A stretch of DNA of 64,000 bases from VXYK01 sp965214565 (GTDB lineage: Bacteria > Actinomycetota > Acidimicrobiia > Acidimicrobiales > Aldehydirespiratoraceae): positions 1,550,001-1,614,000 of the forward strand of contig OZ243951.1 of assembly GCA_965214565.1 (NCBI GenBank), in the 5' to 3' direction. Positions 36,417-44,927 of the stretch are shown piece after piece. A model generated the notes under the pieces. That model searched no databases. It saw only the letters and a list, made by a program, of their open reading frames with translations, and was not told the DNA's origin. Within the stretch, counting starts at the first letter, position 1. Each line of letters begins with the position of its first letter. A program made the translations under genes and the position numbers.

Positions 36417-37561
36417 GCGGGACGACTGCCTCCGCAGCCCGAGAAGCAATAGAAATGCGGACTGCCGCGCGTCGGTTGGTCAAGCGGCCGCTGCTGACCG
36501 CTGAAGAGGACCCGGACACGTTCCGACTGGTCCGGCGCCACGAGCAGCAACTCGACCGTTGGTTCACACAGCGGTTCGGATATCGAATACAGCTCTCAGC
36601 GGACACGGCCCGCCTGTACAAGACGACCGTCGTCGCTAGCCGGCGCCCGCTGACTGCAGCGACGGCAGATCCTCGCCCATTCTCAATTCCTGAGTACACC
36701 ATGCTGGCGCTTGCGCTAGCGGCAGTCGCGTCTGGACCTGCGGTGATCAGCCTGCGCGACCTGATCCACGAACTGAGGTCGGCAGCCGCCGACGCCGATG
36801 TCGTCGTCACGGACCGGCCTGCTGACCGCCGCGCCCTGGTCACGGCGATTCGCTGGATGATCGCCCATGGCGTAGCCGTCGAAATGCATGACCGGATAGA
36901 TCGCTACGTCGGCGACGCCGAAGCGGACGCTGTGCTGCGGATCCGCCCTGACCGGGTGGCTCTGCTTCCGATGCCTGCACTGGCACGGGCCGACAGCGTC
37001 GAGGATCTGCAAGACCGTCCCGAACGGGCAACGGCGAACCGTCAGTGGATGCGTGCAGCTCTTCTGGAAGAGCCGGTGTTGTACCGTGACGACCTGAGCG
37101 ATGAGGAATGGTCTGAATTGCGTCGCCGGCTCGGCGAAGAATCGGCCATCTTCGAGGAGATGCTCGGGGCACATGTCGAAGTGCGTGCCGAGGGGATAGC
37201 GGTGATCGACCCCGAAGACGAACTGACGGACCGCCGCTTCCCGGCGACGGGCACCGTCGGGAACGCGGCCCTGCTGCTCCTTGAGCGGTTGACAAGTGCA
37301 GAATCCGTTGCAATCAGCAGGGCTGATCTGGTTGCAGAGGTCGTGACACTGGCCGCAGAGCGGCGGGGGTACTGGTCTCAACTCGCCGACCACCCTGAGA
37401 AACTGACCGATTCGATACTCGATCTTCTCGAGGACTGCCGGCTCGCCGAAGTCGCGGACGGAGTCTGTCGACTCCTTCCCGCGGCATGGAGGTATCTTCC
37501 CGACGTCCGGATCGCTGACCTGGAGCCCGAAGACCGCGTCGACCAGGACTCATTGTGGTGA
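36413..37561 (+). CDS. jetB: Wadjet JetB: KITE-like subunit, DUF2398
   Basis: 382 residues, GTG start overlapping jetA by 4 bases. Features: AARRLVKRPLLTAEEDPDTFRLVRRHEQQLDRWFTQRFGYRIQ, DTARLYKTTV, and the wing-helix blocks FSIPEYTMLALALAAV and ALVTAIRWMIAHGVAVEMHDR typical of DUF2398. MksE/KITE equivalents stabilise the kleisin-SMC ring. Ends overlapping jetD by one base. Confidence 0.9.
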   Translation: MSGTTASAAREAIEMRTAARRLVKRPLLTAEEDPDTFRLVRRHEQQLDRWFTQRFGYRIQLSADTARLYKTTVVASRRPLTAATADPRPFSIPEYTMLALALAAVASGPAVISLRDLIHELRSAAADADVVVTDRPADRRALVTAIRWMIAHGVAVEMHDRIDRYVGDAEADAVLRIRPDRVALLPMPALARADSVEDLQDRPERATANRQWMRAALLEEPVLYRDDLSDEEWSELRRRLGEESAIFEEMLGAHVEVRAEGIAVIDPEDELTDRRFPATGTVGNAALLLLERLTSAESVAISRADLVAEVVTLAAERRGYWSQLADHPEKLTDSILDLLEDCRLAEVADGVCRLLPAAWRYLPDVRIADLEPEDRVDQDSLW

Positions 37562-38883
37562 TGGCGCCTGCATCGCAACCCGACCCGCTTGAGTGGAACC
37601 CGACCTCGGACTCAGGCGGCGCGGCACAACCTGTCACGGCTGATCCCGGAGTTCCGGAATCGCTTCTACAATCCGGCCTCGCGGAACTCTGGAATGTGAT
37701 CCGTGCAGCACTGGACCGCAAGGGTCCGGCTTGGCGCGGTGCCGTGACTGTGCCAGACCTCGACCGACCGACCGGCCTCAGCCTCGAATCTCTGATCGGT
37801 CGCAAACCCACGCGGCGTCTCGACTTGGCAGAGTTGGAAGAAGCCCTCGTGCTACGCAGAATCGGTCGGGACCTCGACGATGCCCTCAGCCTTCTTGGTT
37901 GGCCCCCGTCGGAGTCGGCGGTTGAGCGGCGCGAGGCTCGGGCCCGCGCCAGAAAGGCACACGCAGCACTGAGCGGGGCGGTCGAACTCTGGGAACAACC
38001 TTGGGCGTCGAGGTGGGCTGAAGAGATACAGAGGTCGGGGACGATCGGGAGACTCACCAGCGAAGAGGTCACTCGACTTGTTGCCGATGTTGAGCGACTT
38101 CTCTACCACCTCGCGCACACAGACACTCAAGACGCCCGAAGCATCAGCCGCACCGAACTGGCGGCAGCCGTGTTCGGGTCTGCTCATGCACTGGACCGCG
38201 GCCAGAAGCTCACGTCCGCGGTCGAGGCTGCGCTCCGCCACCACACTGGCAGGCCCGGAGTTGAGGGGCGGGAGCTGTGGGAGGCGGCGGGAATCCACAT
38301 TGACAGCGTTTCGGCCCCCATACTCACATGGGCCCTTCCGGTGACCGGCTCCTCGCCGCTCGACCGATTGATCCAGGAGGCTGCTTCCGGTGCGTTCCCG
38401 GTTCACCTCTCGCTGATGGCACTGAAAGAACACCCGGTCAAGGTTCCCGTCGGCACCCCTGTGCTTGTTGTGGAGAACCCGCGGCCCGTGGAGGCGGCCG
38501 CCGAACGGAACCTGCGGGGCGGCGTCTTGGCGACGAACGGCAACCCCACCACAGCGTTGTGGGTCCTCGTTGGGCAACTTCTGAGTTCCGGCGCCCAATT
38601 GCTCTACCACGGAGACTTCGACGCTTCCGGCATCGCCATCTGCCGCCGCATGCACAACGCTGGTTGCCGGCCTTGGATGATGGACGCATCCGACTACACG
38701 GACGCGGTAGAGACTGCCGCCCGGTCCAGCGTCCGCTTGGAGACTGAGCCCCGAGACTGCGGTGACACCCGTTGGGACCCGCTGTTGAGACGCACCTTCG
38801 AGCGTCACCGCCTCAAGGTCCACGAGGAGTTTCTCCTCAACCCCCTCCTCGACGGGTTCAACGCACTCCTGAACACCGGTTGA
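37561..38883 (+). CDS. jetD: Wadjet JetD: Toprim-fold nuclease, DUF3323-DUF2399
   Basis: 440 residues. The N-terminal arm domain (about 1-250) is followed by the C-terminal DUF2399 Toprim fold: catalytic Glu305 in VLVVENPRPVEAA and the acidic pair Asp352 and Asp354 in YHGDFDASGIAICRRM, related to topoisomerase VI subunit A. It cleaves the plasmid trapped by the JetABC motor. All catalytic acids expected of the family are present, so the system looks intact. ATG 37561 overlaps the jetB stop (TGATG). Confidence 0.92.
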   Translation: MAPASQPDPLEWNPTSDSGGAAQPVTADPGVPESLLQSGLAELWNVIRAALDRKGPAWRGAVTVPDLDRPTGLSLESLIGRKPTRRLDLAELEEALVLRRIGRDLDDALSLLGWPPSESAVERREARARARKAHAALSGAVELWEQPWASRWAEEIQRSGTIGRLTSEEVTRLVADVERLLYHLAHTDTQDARSISRTELAAAVFGSAHALDRGQKLTSAVEAALRHHTGRPGVEGRELWEAAGIHIDSVSAPILTWALPVTGSSPLDRLIQEAASGAFPVHLSLMALKEHPVKVPVGTPVLVVENPRPVEAAAERNLRGGVLATNGNPTTALWVLVGQLLSSGAQLLYHGDFDASGIAICRRMHNAGCRPWMMDASDYTDAVETAARSSVRLETEPRDCGDTRWDPLLRRTFERHRLKVHEEFLLNPLLDGFNALLNTG

Positions 38884-38950
38884 GCCGCTAAGGAGGTGGT
38901 GCTCACCGCGCGGGACGCTGCAGCCATGACGGCTTGTAGGGTTTGGGGCG

Positions 38951-39502
38951 ATGACGGTTCCAGAGGGGAGCATCGGTCGAGTTCTGGTTGGCTCCGAGGA
39001 ACTCGCGACGCGCGTCCGAGAACTCGGAGAGTTGATCACCAAGGACTACGCGGGGCGCAGCCCGCTGCTCGTCGGGGTTCTCAAGGGAGCGTTCGTCTTC
39101 ATGAGCGACCTGGCCCGTGCGATCCGGTTGCCGGTTGAGATTGATTTTATGGCGGTGTCTTCCTACGGCGCGTCCACAAAGTCGAGTGGTGTGGTGCGCA
39201 TCGTCAAGGATCTGGACCTCGATGTCGCGGGCAGGGACGTCCTGTTGGTCGAAGACATCGTTGATTCCGGTTCGACCCTGAGCTACCTGCTGAGGTTCCT
39301 CGATGAACGTCAGCCGGCCAGTCTGAAGGTCTGCGCCCTGCTGGTACGCGACGGTGCCGATACCGAAGAGATTGAGTATGTCGGGTTCTCGATTCCAGAC
39401 GATTTTGTCGTCGGCTACGGGCTCGACGTTGCCGAGCGTTATCGCGAACTGAACTCCATTAATGTCTTTGAGCCCGCAAACTCAGCTAGCTTGCCACCGT
39501 GA
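38951..39502 (+). CDS. hpt: Hypoxanthine phosphoribosyltransferase
   Basis: 183 residues. PRPP-binding loop VLLVEDIVDSGSTLSYLL, purine-binding end DDFVVGYGLDVAERYRELNSI, and the early LLVGVLKGAFVFMSDLAR. Salvages hypoxanthine and guanine. It directly follows the Wadjet operon, 67 bases after jetD, and overlaps folE by 4 bases. The usual ftsH gene between hpt and folE is missing here. Confidence 0.95.
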   Translation: MTVPEGSIGRVLVGSEELATRVRELGELITKDYAGRSPLLVGVLKGAFVFMSDLARAIRLPVEIDFMAVSSYGASTKSSGVVRIVKDLDLDVAGRDVLLVEDIVDSGSTLSYLLRFLDERQPASLKVCALLVRDGADTEEIEYVGFSIPDDFVVGYGLDVAERYRELNSINVFEPANSASLPP

Positions 39503-40116
39503 ACTCACCCGAAGACTACTCCCGGCCACTGGTCAACGGGGTCCAAGCACCTCAGATCGATCAACCGAGAATCGCCGCCGCGGTGCGGGAGATCCTTGCC
39601 GCGATCGGTGAGGACCCGGAGCGCGAGGGCCTTCTGGAAACCCCCAATCGGGTCGCCCGGATGTATGCCGAAGTATGCGCGGGGCTCCACGAGGACCCCG
39701 TCACCTATCTCAAGACCACCTTCGAGGTGGGTCACGACGAGATGGTCATGGTTCGCGACATCCCCCTCTACTCGCTGTGTGAGCACCATCTGATCCCGTT
39801 CCTGGGTACCGCCCATGTGGCGTACATCCCCAGCGGGTCCGGTCAGGTCACTGGGCTGTCCAAGCTGGCCCGCCTCGTCGACGGCTATGCGAAACGCCCG
39901 CAGGTTCAGGAACGGCTCACCACTCAGATCGCCGACGCGATCGAGGGGTCGCTTCAGCCCCGCGGAGTGCTGGTGGTCATCGAAGCCGAGCACCTCTGCA
40001 TGTCGATGAGAGGTGTCCGCAAACCGGGTACGACAACGGTCACGTCGAGCGTGACCGGAATCTTCCGTGAGAACGTCGCTACCCGTGCCGAGGCCATGCG
40101 TTTCCTTGATCGGTGA
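39499..40116 (+). CDS. folE: GTP cyclohydrolase I
   Basis: 205 residues, GTG start overlapping hpt. Zinc ligands in YSLCEHHLIPF and HLCMSMRGV, substrate residues in GQVTGLSKLARLVD. First step of folate synthesis: GTP to dihydroneopterin triphosphate. Head of folE-folP-(X)-folB-folK. Confidence 0.96.
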   Translation: MNSPEDYSRPLVNGVQAPQIDQPRIAAAVREILAAIGEDPEREGLLETPNRVARMYAEVCAGLHEDPVTYLKTTFEVGHDEMVMVRDIPLYSLCEHHLIPFLGTAHVAYIPSGSGQVTGLSKLARLVDGYAKRPQVQERLTTQIADAIEGSLQPRGVLVVIEAEHLCMSMRGVRKPGTTTVTSSVTGIFRENVATRAEAMRFLDR

Positions 40117-40120
40117 AGAC

Positions 40121-40921
40121 ATGACCCTGGTCATGGGTATTGTCAACGTCACCCCCGACTCGTTCTCTGACGGTGGGCTCTGGCTCGAGACGGACGCGGC
40201 GATCGCCCACGCCGAATCGTTGATCGAACAGGGTGCCGACATCATCGACATCGGCGGTGAGAGCACCCGGCCCGGGTCTCTCCCGGTCGATCAGGCCACG
40301 GAACTGGCGCGCACGGTCCCGGTCGTGTCCGCGGTGGCCGCCATGGGCGTGGAGGTCTCCATCGACACCACCAAACCCGAGGTTGCGAGGGCAGCGGTCT
40401 ATGCGGGCGCGACGATCATCAACGACGTGTCCGCTTCGCTCGAAGCCGTCGCGGCAGCGACCGGTGCGGGATGGATCGCCATGCATGCCCTCGGAGACAG
40501 CGCAACCATGCAGGACGATCCCCGCTACGACGATGTGGTGGAGGACATCGCCGATTTCCTGTCTGAGGCCGTGGACCGTGGCCGTGCCGCAGGAGTGGAG
40601 CGCATCTGGATCGATCCTGGCATCGGCTTCGGCAAGACCACCCGGCAAAACCTTGAACTCTTGGCCAATATCGATCGTTTCACGGAGATCGCGCCGGTAC
40701 TCGTTGGAGCGAGCCGCAAGAGCGTGATCGGACAGGTCCATGCCCGCTCCGATGGACTCGAAGGTGAGAACCTGGCCACCGGATCCGATGATCGGCTTGA
40801 GGGCTCCGTGGGGATTGCCGTATGGAGCGCGTATCTTGGAGTGGACATGATCCGAGTGCATGACGTCACCGCCACAGTCCATGCCCTGAGCCTGCTGATC
40901 CCCGTGACGGCACCGACATGA
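40121..40921 (+). CDS. folP: Dihydropteroate synthase
   Basis: 266 residues from ATG 40121, four bases after the folE stop; longer in-frame starts lie inside folE. Signatures GIVNVTPDSFSDGG, DIIDIGGESTRPGS, IWIDPGIGFGKTTRQN and VGASRKSVIG. Condenses p-aminobenzoate with the pterin diphosphate; sulfonamide target. Confidence 0.95.
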   Translation: MTLVMGIVNVTPDSFSDGGLWLETDAAIAHAESLIEQGADIIDIGGESTRPGSLPVDQATELARTVPVVSAVAAMGVEVSIDTTKPEVARAAVYAGATIINDVSASLEAVAAATGAGWIAMHALGDSATMQDDPRYDDVVEDIADFLSEAVDRGRAAGVERIWIDPGIGFGKTTRQNLELLANIDRFTEIAPVLVGASRKSVIGQVHARSDGLEGENLATGSDDRLEGSVGIAVWSAYLGVDMIRVHDVTATVHALSLLIPVTAPT

Positions 40922-40934
40922 TGGGTACCGACAA

Positions 40935-41561
40935 ATGGCGATGAGAGGCCGATGGGCACAGGGCATCAAACCGAGACATTTTCGCTGGGTTCTCAAGGAC
41001 CAGGTGGCGGTCTGTGAGAGGCCCGGCGGCTACGGTTTCGACCATCGCAAGGTTCGCCGGTTGGAGGAGATCATCTGGATCCGGGAGCAGGGGTTTCACT
41101 TCGTTGTCTCGCTGATCGGCTCCAAGCACAATCTTCACAACTACGAAGAACTCGGCCTGCCCTACCACCATGTGCCGTTCGCCGGTCTGAGTGATGGGCC
41201 GTTGGGTCTGACTCGGGTGATGGCGGCGATCCGCGACCATGTCCGTGCCGGGCACAAGATCGTCATTCACCGTGAGGAGTTGGGCGAGACGATCACGGGC
41301 ATGGTCGGCGCATACCTGCTGTGGATGGGACTGGTGCCCGACGGCCCCCGGGCGATCATGGTGACCGAGCGGCTCTTTGAGCGGGAGCTGACCTCGACCG
41401 GCCGCGAGATGGTGGCGATGTTGGAGCGCTGCGATCCCCAAGACGAGGTACCGACGGGCGCTTTCGTGAACATTGTTGATGAGTCCGAGGACGCCGACTC
41501 TGAGGTGGACCCAGGCGACCAGGATGGGCCTGATGGCGGCGAGTCCGATGACGCCACCTGA
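40935..41561 (+). CDS. Dual-specificity-phosphatase-fold protein without catalytic Cys (predicted pseudophosphatase)
   Basis: 208 residues. The layout is that of a small DSP/PTP fold: EEIIWIREQGFHFVVSLI, LPYHHVPFAGLSDG, IRDHVRAGHKIVIHREELGETITGMVGAYLLWMGLVPDGP, in which the P-loop H-C-x5-R is expected. Here the Cys is Arg113 (HREELG) and the loop Arg is missing, so the classic chemistry is impossible. The last 45 residues are an acidic tail. It is embedded between folP and folB and overlaps folB, so it is a fixed part of the folate operon. It may bind a phosphorylated ligand; this is inference. Confidence 0.65.
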   Translation: MAMRGRWAQGIKPRHFRWVLKDQVAVCERPGGYGFDHRKVRRLEEIIWIREQGFHFVVSLIGSKHNLHNYEELGLPYHHVPFAGLSDGPLGLTRVMAAIRDHVRAGHKIVIHREELGETITGMVGAYLLWMGLVPDGPRAIMVTERLFERELTSTGREMVAMLERCDPQDEVPTGAFVNIVDESEDADSEVDPGDQDGPDGGESDDAT

Positions 41562-41910
41562 CGTCATCCAATTGCGAGGCCTGCGCCTGTTGTGCATCTG
41601 CGGCGCCCTGCCCGAGGAACAGGGGCGCCGTCAGCCCTACGAGTTCGACATCGACGTGGTGGCTGACCTTGCGGCCACCACAACCGATCAACTCGGTGAC
41701 ACGATCGACTACGGATCGATCCTTGCTCGGGTTGAAGAAGTCACCCGCAACGAGTCGTTCCAGCTCTTTGAACGGATGGCACAACGGGTCGCCGAGGCTG
41801 TTCTGGCCGATGAGCGAATCACCGAAGTCGTCGTCGAGGTTCAGAAGCTGCGCCCGCCGGTCACCCAGTTCCTCGATTCGAGCGGTGTGCGGATCGTCCG
41901 ACGGCGATGA
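41548..41910 (+). CDS. folB: Dihydroneopterin aldolase
   Basis: 120 residues from ATG 41548, overlapping the previous gene by 14 bases. Signatures LRLLCICGALPEEQGRRQPYEFDIDV, DTIDYGSI and KLRPPVTQFLDSSGVRI. Converts dihydroneopterin to hydroxymethyl-dihydropterin. The catalytic Glu (position 21, ALPEEQ) and Lys (EVQKLRPP) are kept, while the Gly-rich GVxxxE variant is slightly altered. An ATGA overlap couples it to folK. Confidence 0.9.
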   Translation: MTPPDVIQLRGLRLLCICGALPEEQGRRQPYEFDIDVVADLAATTTDQLGDTIDYGSILARVEEVTRNESFQLFERMAQRVAEAVLADERITEVVVEVQKLRPPVTQFLDSSGVRIVRRR

Positions 41911-42404
41911 CCGACCCGCACCGGGCGTTCCTTGGTTTCGGCTCGAACCTGGGGGATCGGATCAGCTACCTGCGTGAAGCGGTGGCCGCGGTTCCAGACC
42001 TGGCCGCGGTGTCTGATGTCTACGAGACGGCTCCGGTGGGCGGCCCCGAACAGGGCCCGTATCTGAACCTGGTGGTGCAACTGAGGACCCGGTTGGGCCC
42101 ACGAGAGTTGCTCGGGGTGTGCCAAAGCCTCGAAAGTGCTGCTCAGAGGGTACGTGAAGTCCGCTGGGGTGCCCGAACCCTCGACGTGGACGTGCTCTGG
42201 GTCGACGGCGAGACGCTGACCGAGCCCGACCTCGTCGTCCCTCATCCGCGGATGTTCGAGCGCAGTTTCGTGCTCGTTCCGCTGGGCGATCTAGCTGCAG
42301 ACCTGCTACCCGCCGGGTTTGATGTGGAGGGTGCCGGCCTGAGGGATCAGGTGGTGCGCCTCGGCCGTCTCGGCAATCTGGTGTCGTCGGATGCCCCATG
42401 TTGA
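41907..42404 (+). CDS. folK: 2-amino-4-hydroxy-6-hydroxymethyldihydropteridine diphosphokinase
   Basis: 165 residues. GFGSNLGDRISYLREAV, VYETAPVGGPEQGPYLNLVVQL, and RWGARTLDVDVLWVDGE, with DLVVPHPRMFERSFVLVPL. It transfers diphosphate from ATP to the pterin. Overlaps folB and the next gene. Confidence 0.95.
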   Translation: MTDPHRAFLGFGSNLGDRISYLREAVAAVPDLAAVSDVYETAPVGGPEQGPYLNLVVQLRTRLGPRELLGVCQSLESAAQRVREVRWGARTLDVDVLWVDGETLTEPDLVVPHPRMFERSFVLVPLGDLAADLLPAGFDVEGAGLRDQVVRLGRLGNLVSSDAPC

Positions 42405-43105
42405 GCGTCCGTATCATCGGTGGTGGACGCGCCGGGAGGTCGCTGGGCACCGCGCTCGAGTCTGTGGGTTGGGAACTGCTGGGCTATCTGGGCCGAGGTG
42501 ACGACCCGAGCGGGGCAGCGGCGCGAACCGACGTGCTGGTGATCGCCACGCCCGACGACGCGATCGAGACCATCGCCGAGTCGGTCCGCAGTGTGTCCTC
42601 GACACTGGTGCTCCACCTCTCGGGGGCGTTGGGTCTCGATGTTCTCAAGGGCCACCCGCGCAGCGCGGCGATGCATCCGCTGGTGTCGCTGCCGTCGCCG
42701 GACCTGGGTGCCGAGCGGCTGCGCGGTGCCTGGTTCGCGGTGGCCGGCGACCGCGAAGTCGACTCGCTGGTCAAGGCGCTCGGCGGCCGCTCGTTCCCCA
42801 TCGACGATGACTCCCGGCCCCTGTACCACGCCGCTGCGGTTATCTCGTCGAATCATCTGGTGACTCTGCTGGGCCAAGCCGAGCGGGTCGCTGCGGTGGC
42901 TGGCGTGCCGCTCGAGGTGATGCTCGATCTGGCCCGGGCCACCCTCGACAACGTCCGGCGGCTTGGTCCCGCCGCCGCGCTCACAGGCCCTGCCGCACGC
43001 GGCGACGACGCAACGATCGCACGCCATCTCAAGGCGCTGCCCGCCGAGGAACGCGCGGTCTACGAAGCCTTGGTCAACGAGGCAAAGCGGTTGGCCGACA
43101 GCTGA
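42398..43105 (+). CDS. Rossmann-fold protein with DUF2520 (panC-neighbour family)
   Basis: 235 residues. N-terminal NAD(P)-binding motif VRIIGGGRAGRSLGTALE and VLVIATPDDAIETIAE; conserved HLSGALGLDVLKGHPRSAAMHPLVSLP; the C-terminal DUF2520 dimer domain has YHAAAVISSNHLVTLLGQAERVA. Resembles 6-phosphogluconate or ketopantoate reductase folds. It stands where it precedes panC in many actinobacteria, which suggests a ketopantoate-reductase-like role, but this is inference. Confidence 0.88.
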   Translation: MLSVRIIGGGRAGRSLGTALESVGWELLGYLGRGDDPSGAAARTDVLVIATPDDAIETIAESVRSVSSTLVLHLSGALGLDVLKGHPRSAAMHPLVSLPSPDLGAERLRGAWFAVAGDREVDSLVKALGGRSFPIDDDSRPLYHAAAVISSNHLVTLLGQAERVAAVAGVPLEVMLDLARATLDNVRRLGPAAALTGPAARGDDATIARHLKALPAEERAVYEALVNEAKRLADS

Positions 43106-43155
43106 TTCAACGTTTCGGCCACGGCGAGCAGTCGGTCCGCTAGCGTGCGGGGCGT

Positions 43156-43983
43156 ATGCCGGTGCTTCTGGGAGTTTTAGCGTCGGTGTTGATCGGCGTG
43201 TCGGACTACTACGGACGGTATTGTTCCCGGCGGGCCCACGCCATGACTTCAGTGGGTACGGCCTTCATCGGTGGCGTGGGGGTGACCGCCGTGCTGCTGT
43301 TCTTCGTGCCCAGCGCGCTCGACTTCGAGTCGGTCGTGTTGGGGGCTGCTTCAGGCGCACTGATGGCTGCTGCCCTCTCAGCCATGTGGCACAGCATGGC
43401 CATATCGTCGGCAGCCGTAGCGTCGCCCGTCGTGGCCGCATTCACGGCTCTGGGGACTCTGGGGTACGGGCTCGCAACTGGCGAGCGGCCGTCGCGCATC
43501 GTGGGTCTGGGGATCGCGACGGCCGTTGTCGGCCTGTTGGCTGCGGTCATTGTCCCTGATCTTGGCGGACGTCTGCGAGCCGGCATTGCGTTCGCTGTCT
43601 TTGCAGGAAGCGCCTTTGCGGTGGCGGCAGTTCTGCTTGCCTGGACCAGCCTCGACAGCGGTATGTGGCCGGCGGTCAGCCAGCGGATGGTGGCCACGAT
43701 GTTGATGCTGGTCGCGACGAGAGCGATGCGAATTCCTCAGGTGCTGCCGCGTACGCTTCGACTCGCCGGCTTGATCGGAGGGATAGTGGGTGGCGCAGGT
43801 ATGGCTGCGTTGATCGCCGGGCTGCAGAGAGGTCCGGTCGGAGCGGTAGCGGTGGCGGGTTCGCTCTTCCCGGTCGTCACGATCGCTTTGGCGGTGCTGT
43901 TCGACGAGGACCGACTCCGCTGGTGGCAGATCATCGGCATCACCGCCGTCCTGTCCGGCACCACCCTGATGACCATCGGCTGA
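43156..43983 (+). CDS. EamA/DMT-family membrane transporter
   Basis: 275 residues with ten predicted hydrophobic spans in two similar halves, as in the drug/metabolite transporter family. The end motif DEDRLRWWQIIGITAVLSGTTLMTIG is typical for EamA (acidic residue plus QxxG-x-xLI-x-x-G pattern). It separates the DUF2520 gene from panC, which are often adjacent. Substrate unknown. Confidence 0.82.
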   Translation: MPVLLGVLASVLIGVSDYYGRYCSRRAHAMTSVGTAFIGGVGVTAVLLFFVPSALDFESVVLGAASGALMAAALSAMWHSMAISSAAVASPVVAAFTALGTLGYGLATGERPSRIVGLGIATAVVGLLAAVIVPDLGGRLRAGIAFAVFAGSAFAVAAVLLAWTSLDSGMWPAVSQRMVATMLMLVATRAMRIPQVLPRTLRLAGLIGGIVGGAGMAALIAGLQRGPVGAVAVAGSLFPVVTIALAVLFDEDRLRWWQIIGITAVLSGTTLMTIG

Positions 43984-44031
43984 GTGCGCACGCTTAAGCT
44001 GGTTCCAAGTTGCTGATCGAGACCAGGGGCA

Positions 44032-44877
44032 ATGGAAACGATTACGACAATTTCTGAACTGAGGGAGCGGCTCGACTCTGAACGTCGGGTGGGCCGCGGG
44101 GTCGGTTTTGTGCCGACCATGGGGTACTTACACCTCGGGCACCTGTCGCTGGTCGAGGCCGCGGCCGCAGAGAATCCGGTGACAGTCGTCTCGATCTTCG
44201 TGAACCCGCTGCAGTTCGCCGAGGGCGAGGACCTCGGCTCCTATCCGCGGGATCTGGCCGCAGACAGTGCACAGTGCGAAGCCCTAGGTGTTGATTATCT
44301 CTTCGTTCCGTCAGTTGGGGAAATGTATCCCCGTGAGGTTGCGACGGTCGTCAAGGTGCCGTCGGTGGCTGCCCCCCTGGAGGGGGTGGCGCGTCCTCAT
44401 CACTTCGCAGGGGTTGCGACGGTGGTCGCCAAGCTGTTCTCGATCGTCGGTGGTTGCCGTGCCTACTTCGGGTCGAAGGACTGGCAGCAGGTCTGCGTGG
44501 TCAGACGCATGGTCAGCGATCTGAGCATCCCGGTCGACGTCGTGGCGTGCCCGACGGTTCGCGAACCCGACGGTTTGGCGATGTCGAGCCGCAACGTCTA
44601 TCTCAGCGCCGACGAGAGAGCGCAGGCCCCGGTCCTGCGTGCCGCCCTCGACGCCGGGCTCGAGGCGATCAGTGCAGGGGAGACGGAATCGGCGGCAGTC
44701 GAGGCAGCGATGGAGGCGGTGGTCGATCGGGCCGACCTTGCCTCGCTCGATTACGTGGCCGCCGTTCAAGCGGATTCGCTCGTCAGCGAGGGTCCCCTGC
44801 ACGGCGAAGTGCGACTTCTGGTGGCGGCCCGCTTCGGGCGGGCCCGGCTCATCGACAACGACGGTGCAGTGATCTGA
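44032..44877 (+). CDS. panC: Pantothenate synthetase
   Basis: 281 residues. VPTMGYLHLGHLSLVEAA (HIGH-like), VSIFVNPLQFAEGEDL, YFGSKDWQQVCVVRRMV and DGLAMSSRNVYLS. Joins pantoate and beta-alanine with ATP. The start sits near the first Met; no upstream alternative. panD is not next to it. Confidence 0.96.
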   Translation: METITTISELRERLDSERRVGRGVGFVPTMGYLHLGHLSLVEAAAAENPVTVVSIFVNPLQFAEGEDLGSYPRDLAADSAQCEALGVDYLFVPSVGEMYPREVATVVKVPSVAAPLEGVARPHHFAGVATVVAKLFSIVGGCRAYFGSKDWQQVCVVRRMVSDLSIPVDVVACPTVREPDGLAMSSRNVYLSADERAQAPVLRAALDAGLEAISAGETESAAVEAAMEAVVDRADLASLDYVAAVQADSLVSEGPLHGEVRLLVAARFGRARLIDNDGAVI

Positions 44878-44927
44878 TCGCCACAGTCCGTAAGGAACCT
44901 GAAGCGCCGGGCCGATAGCGTAATCGT

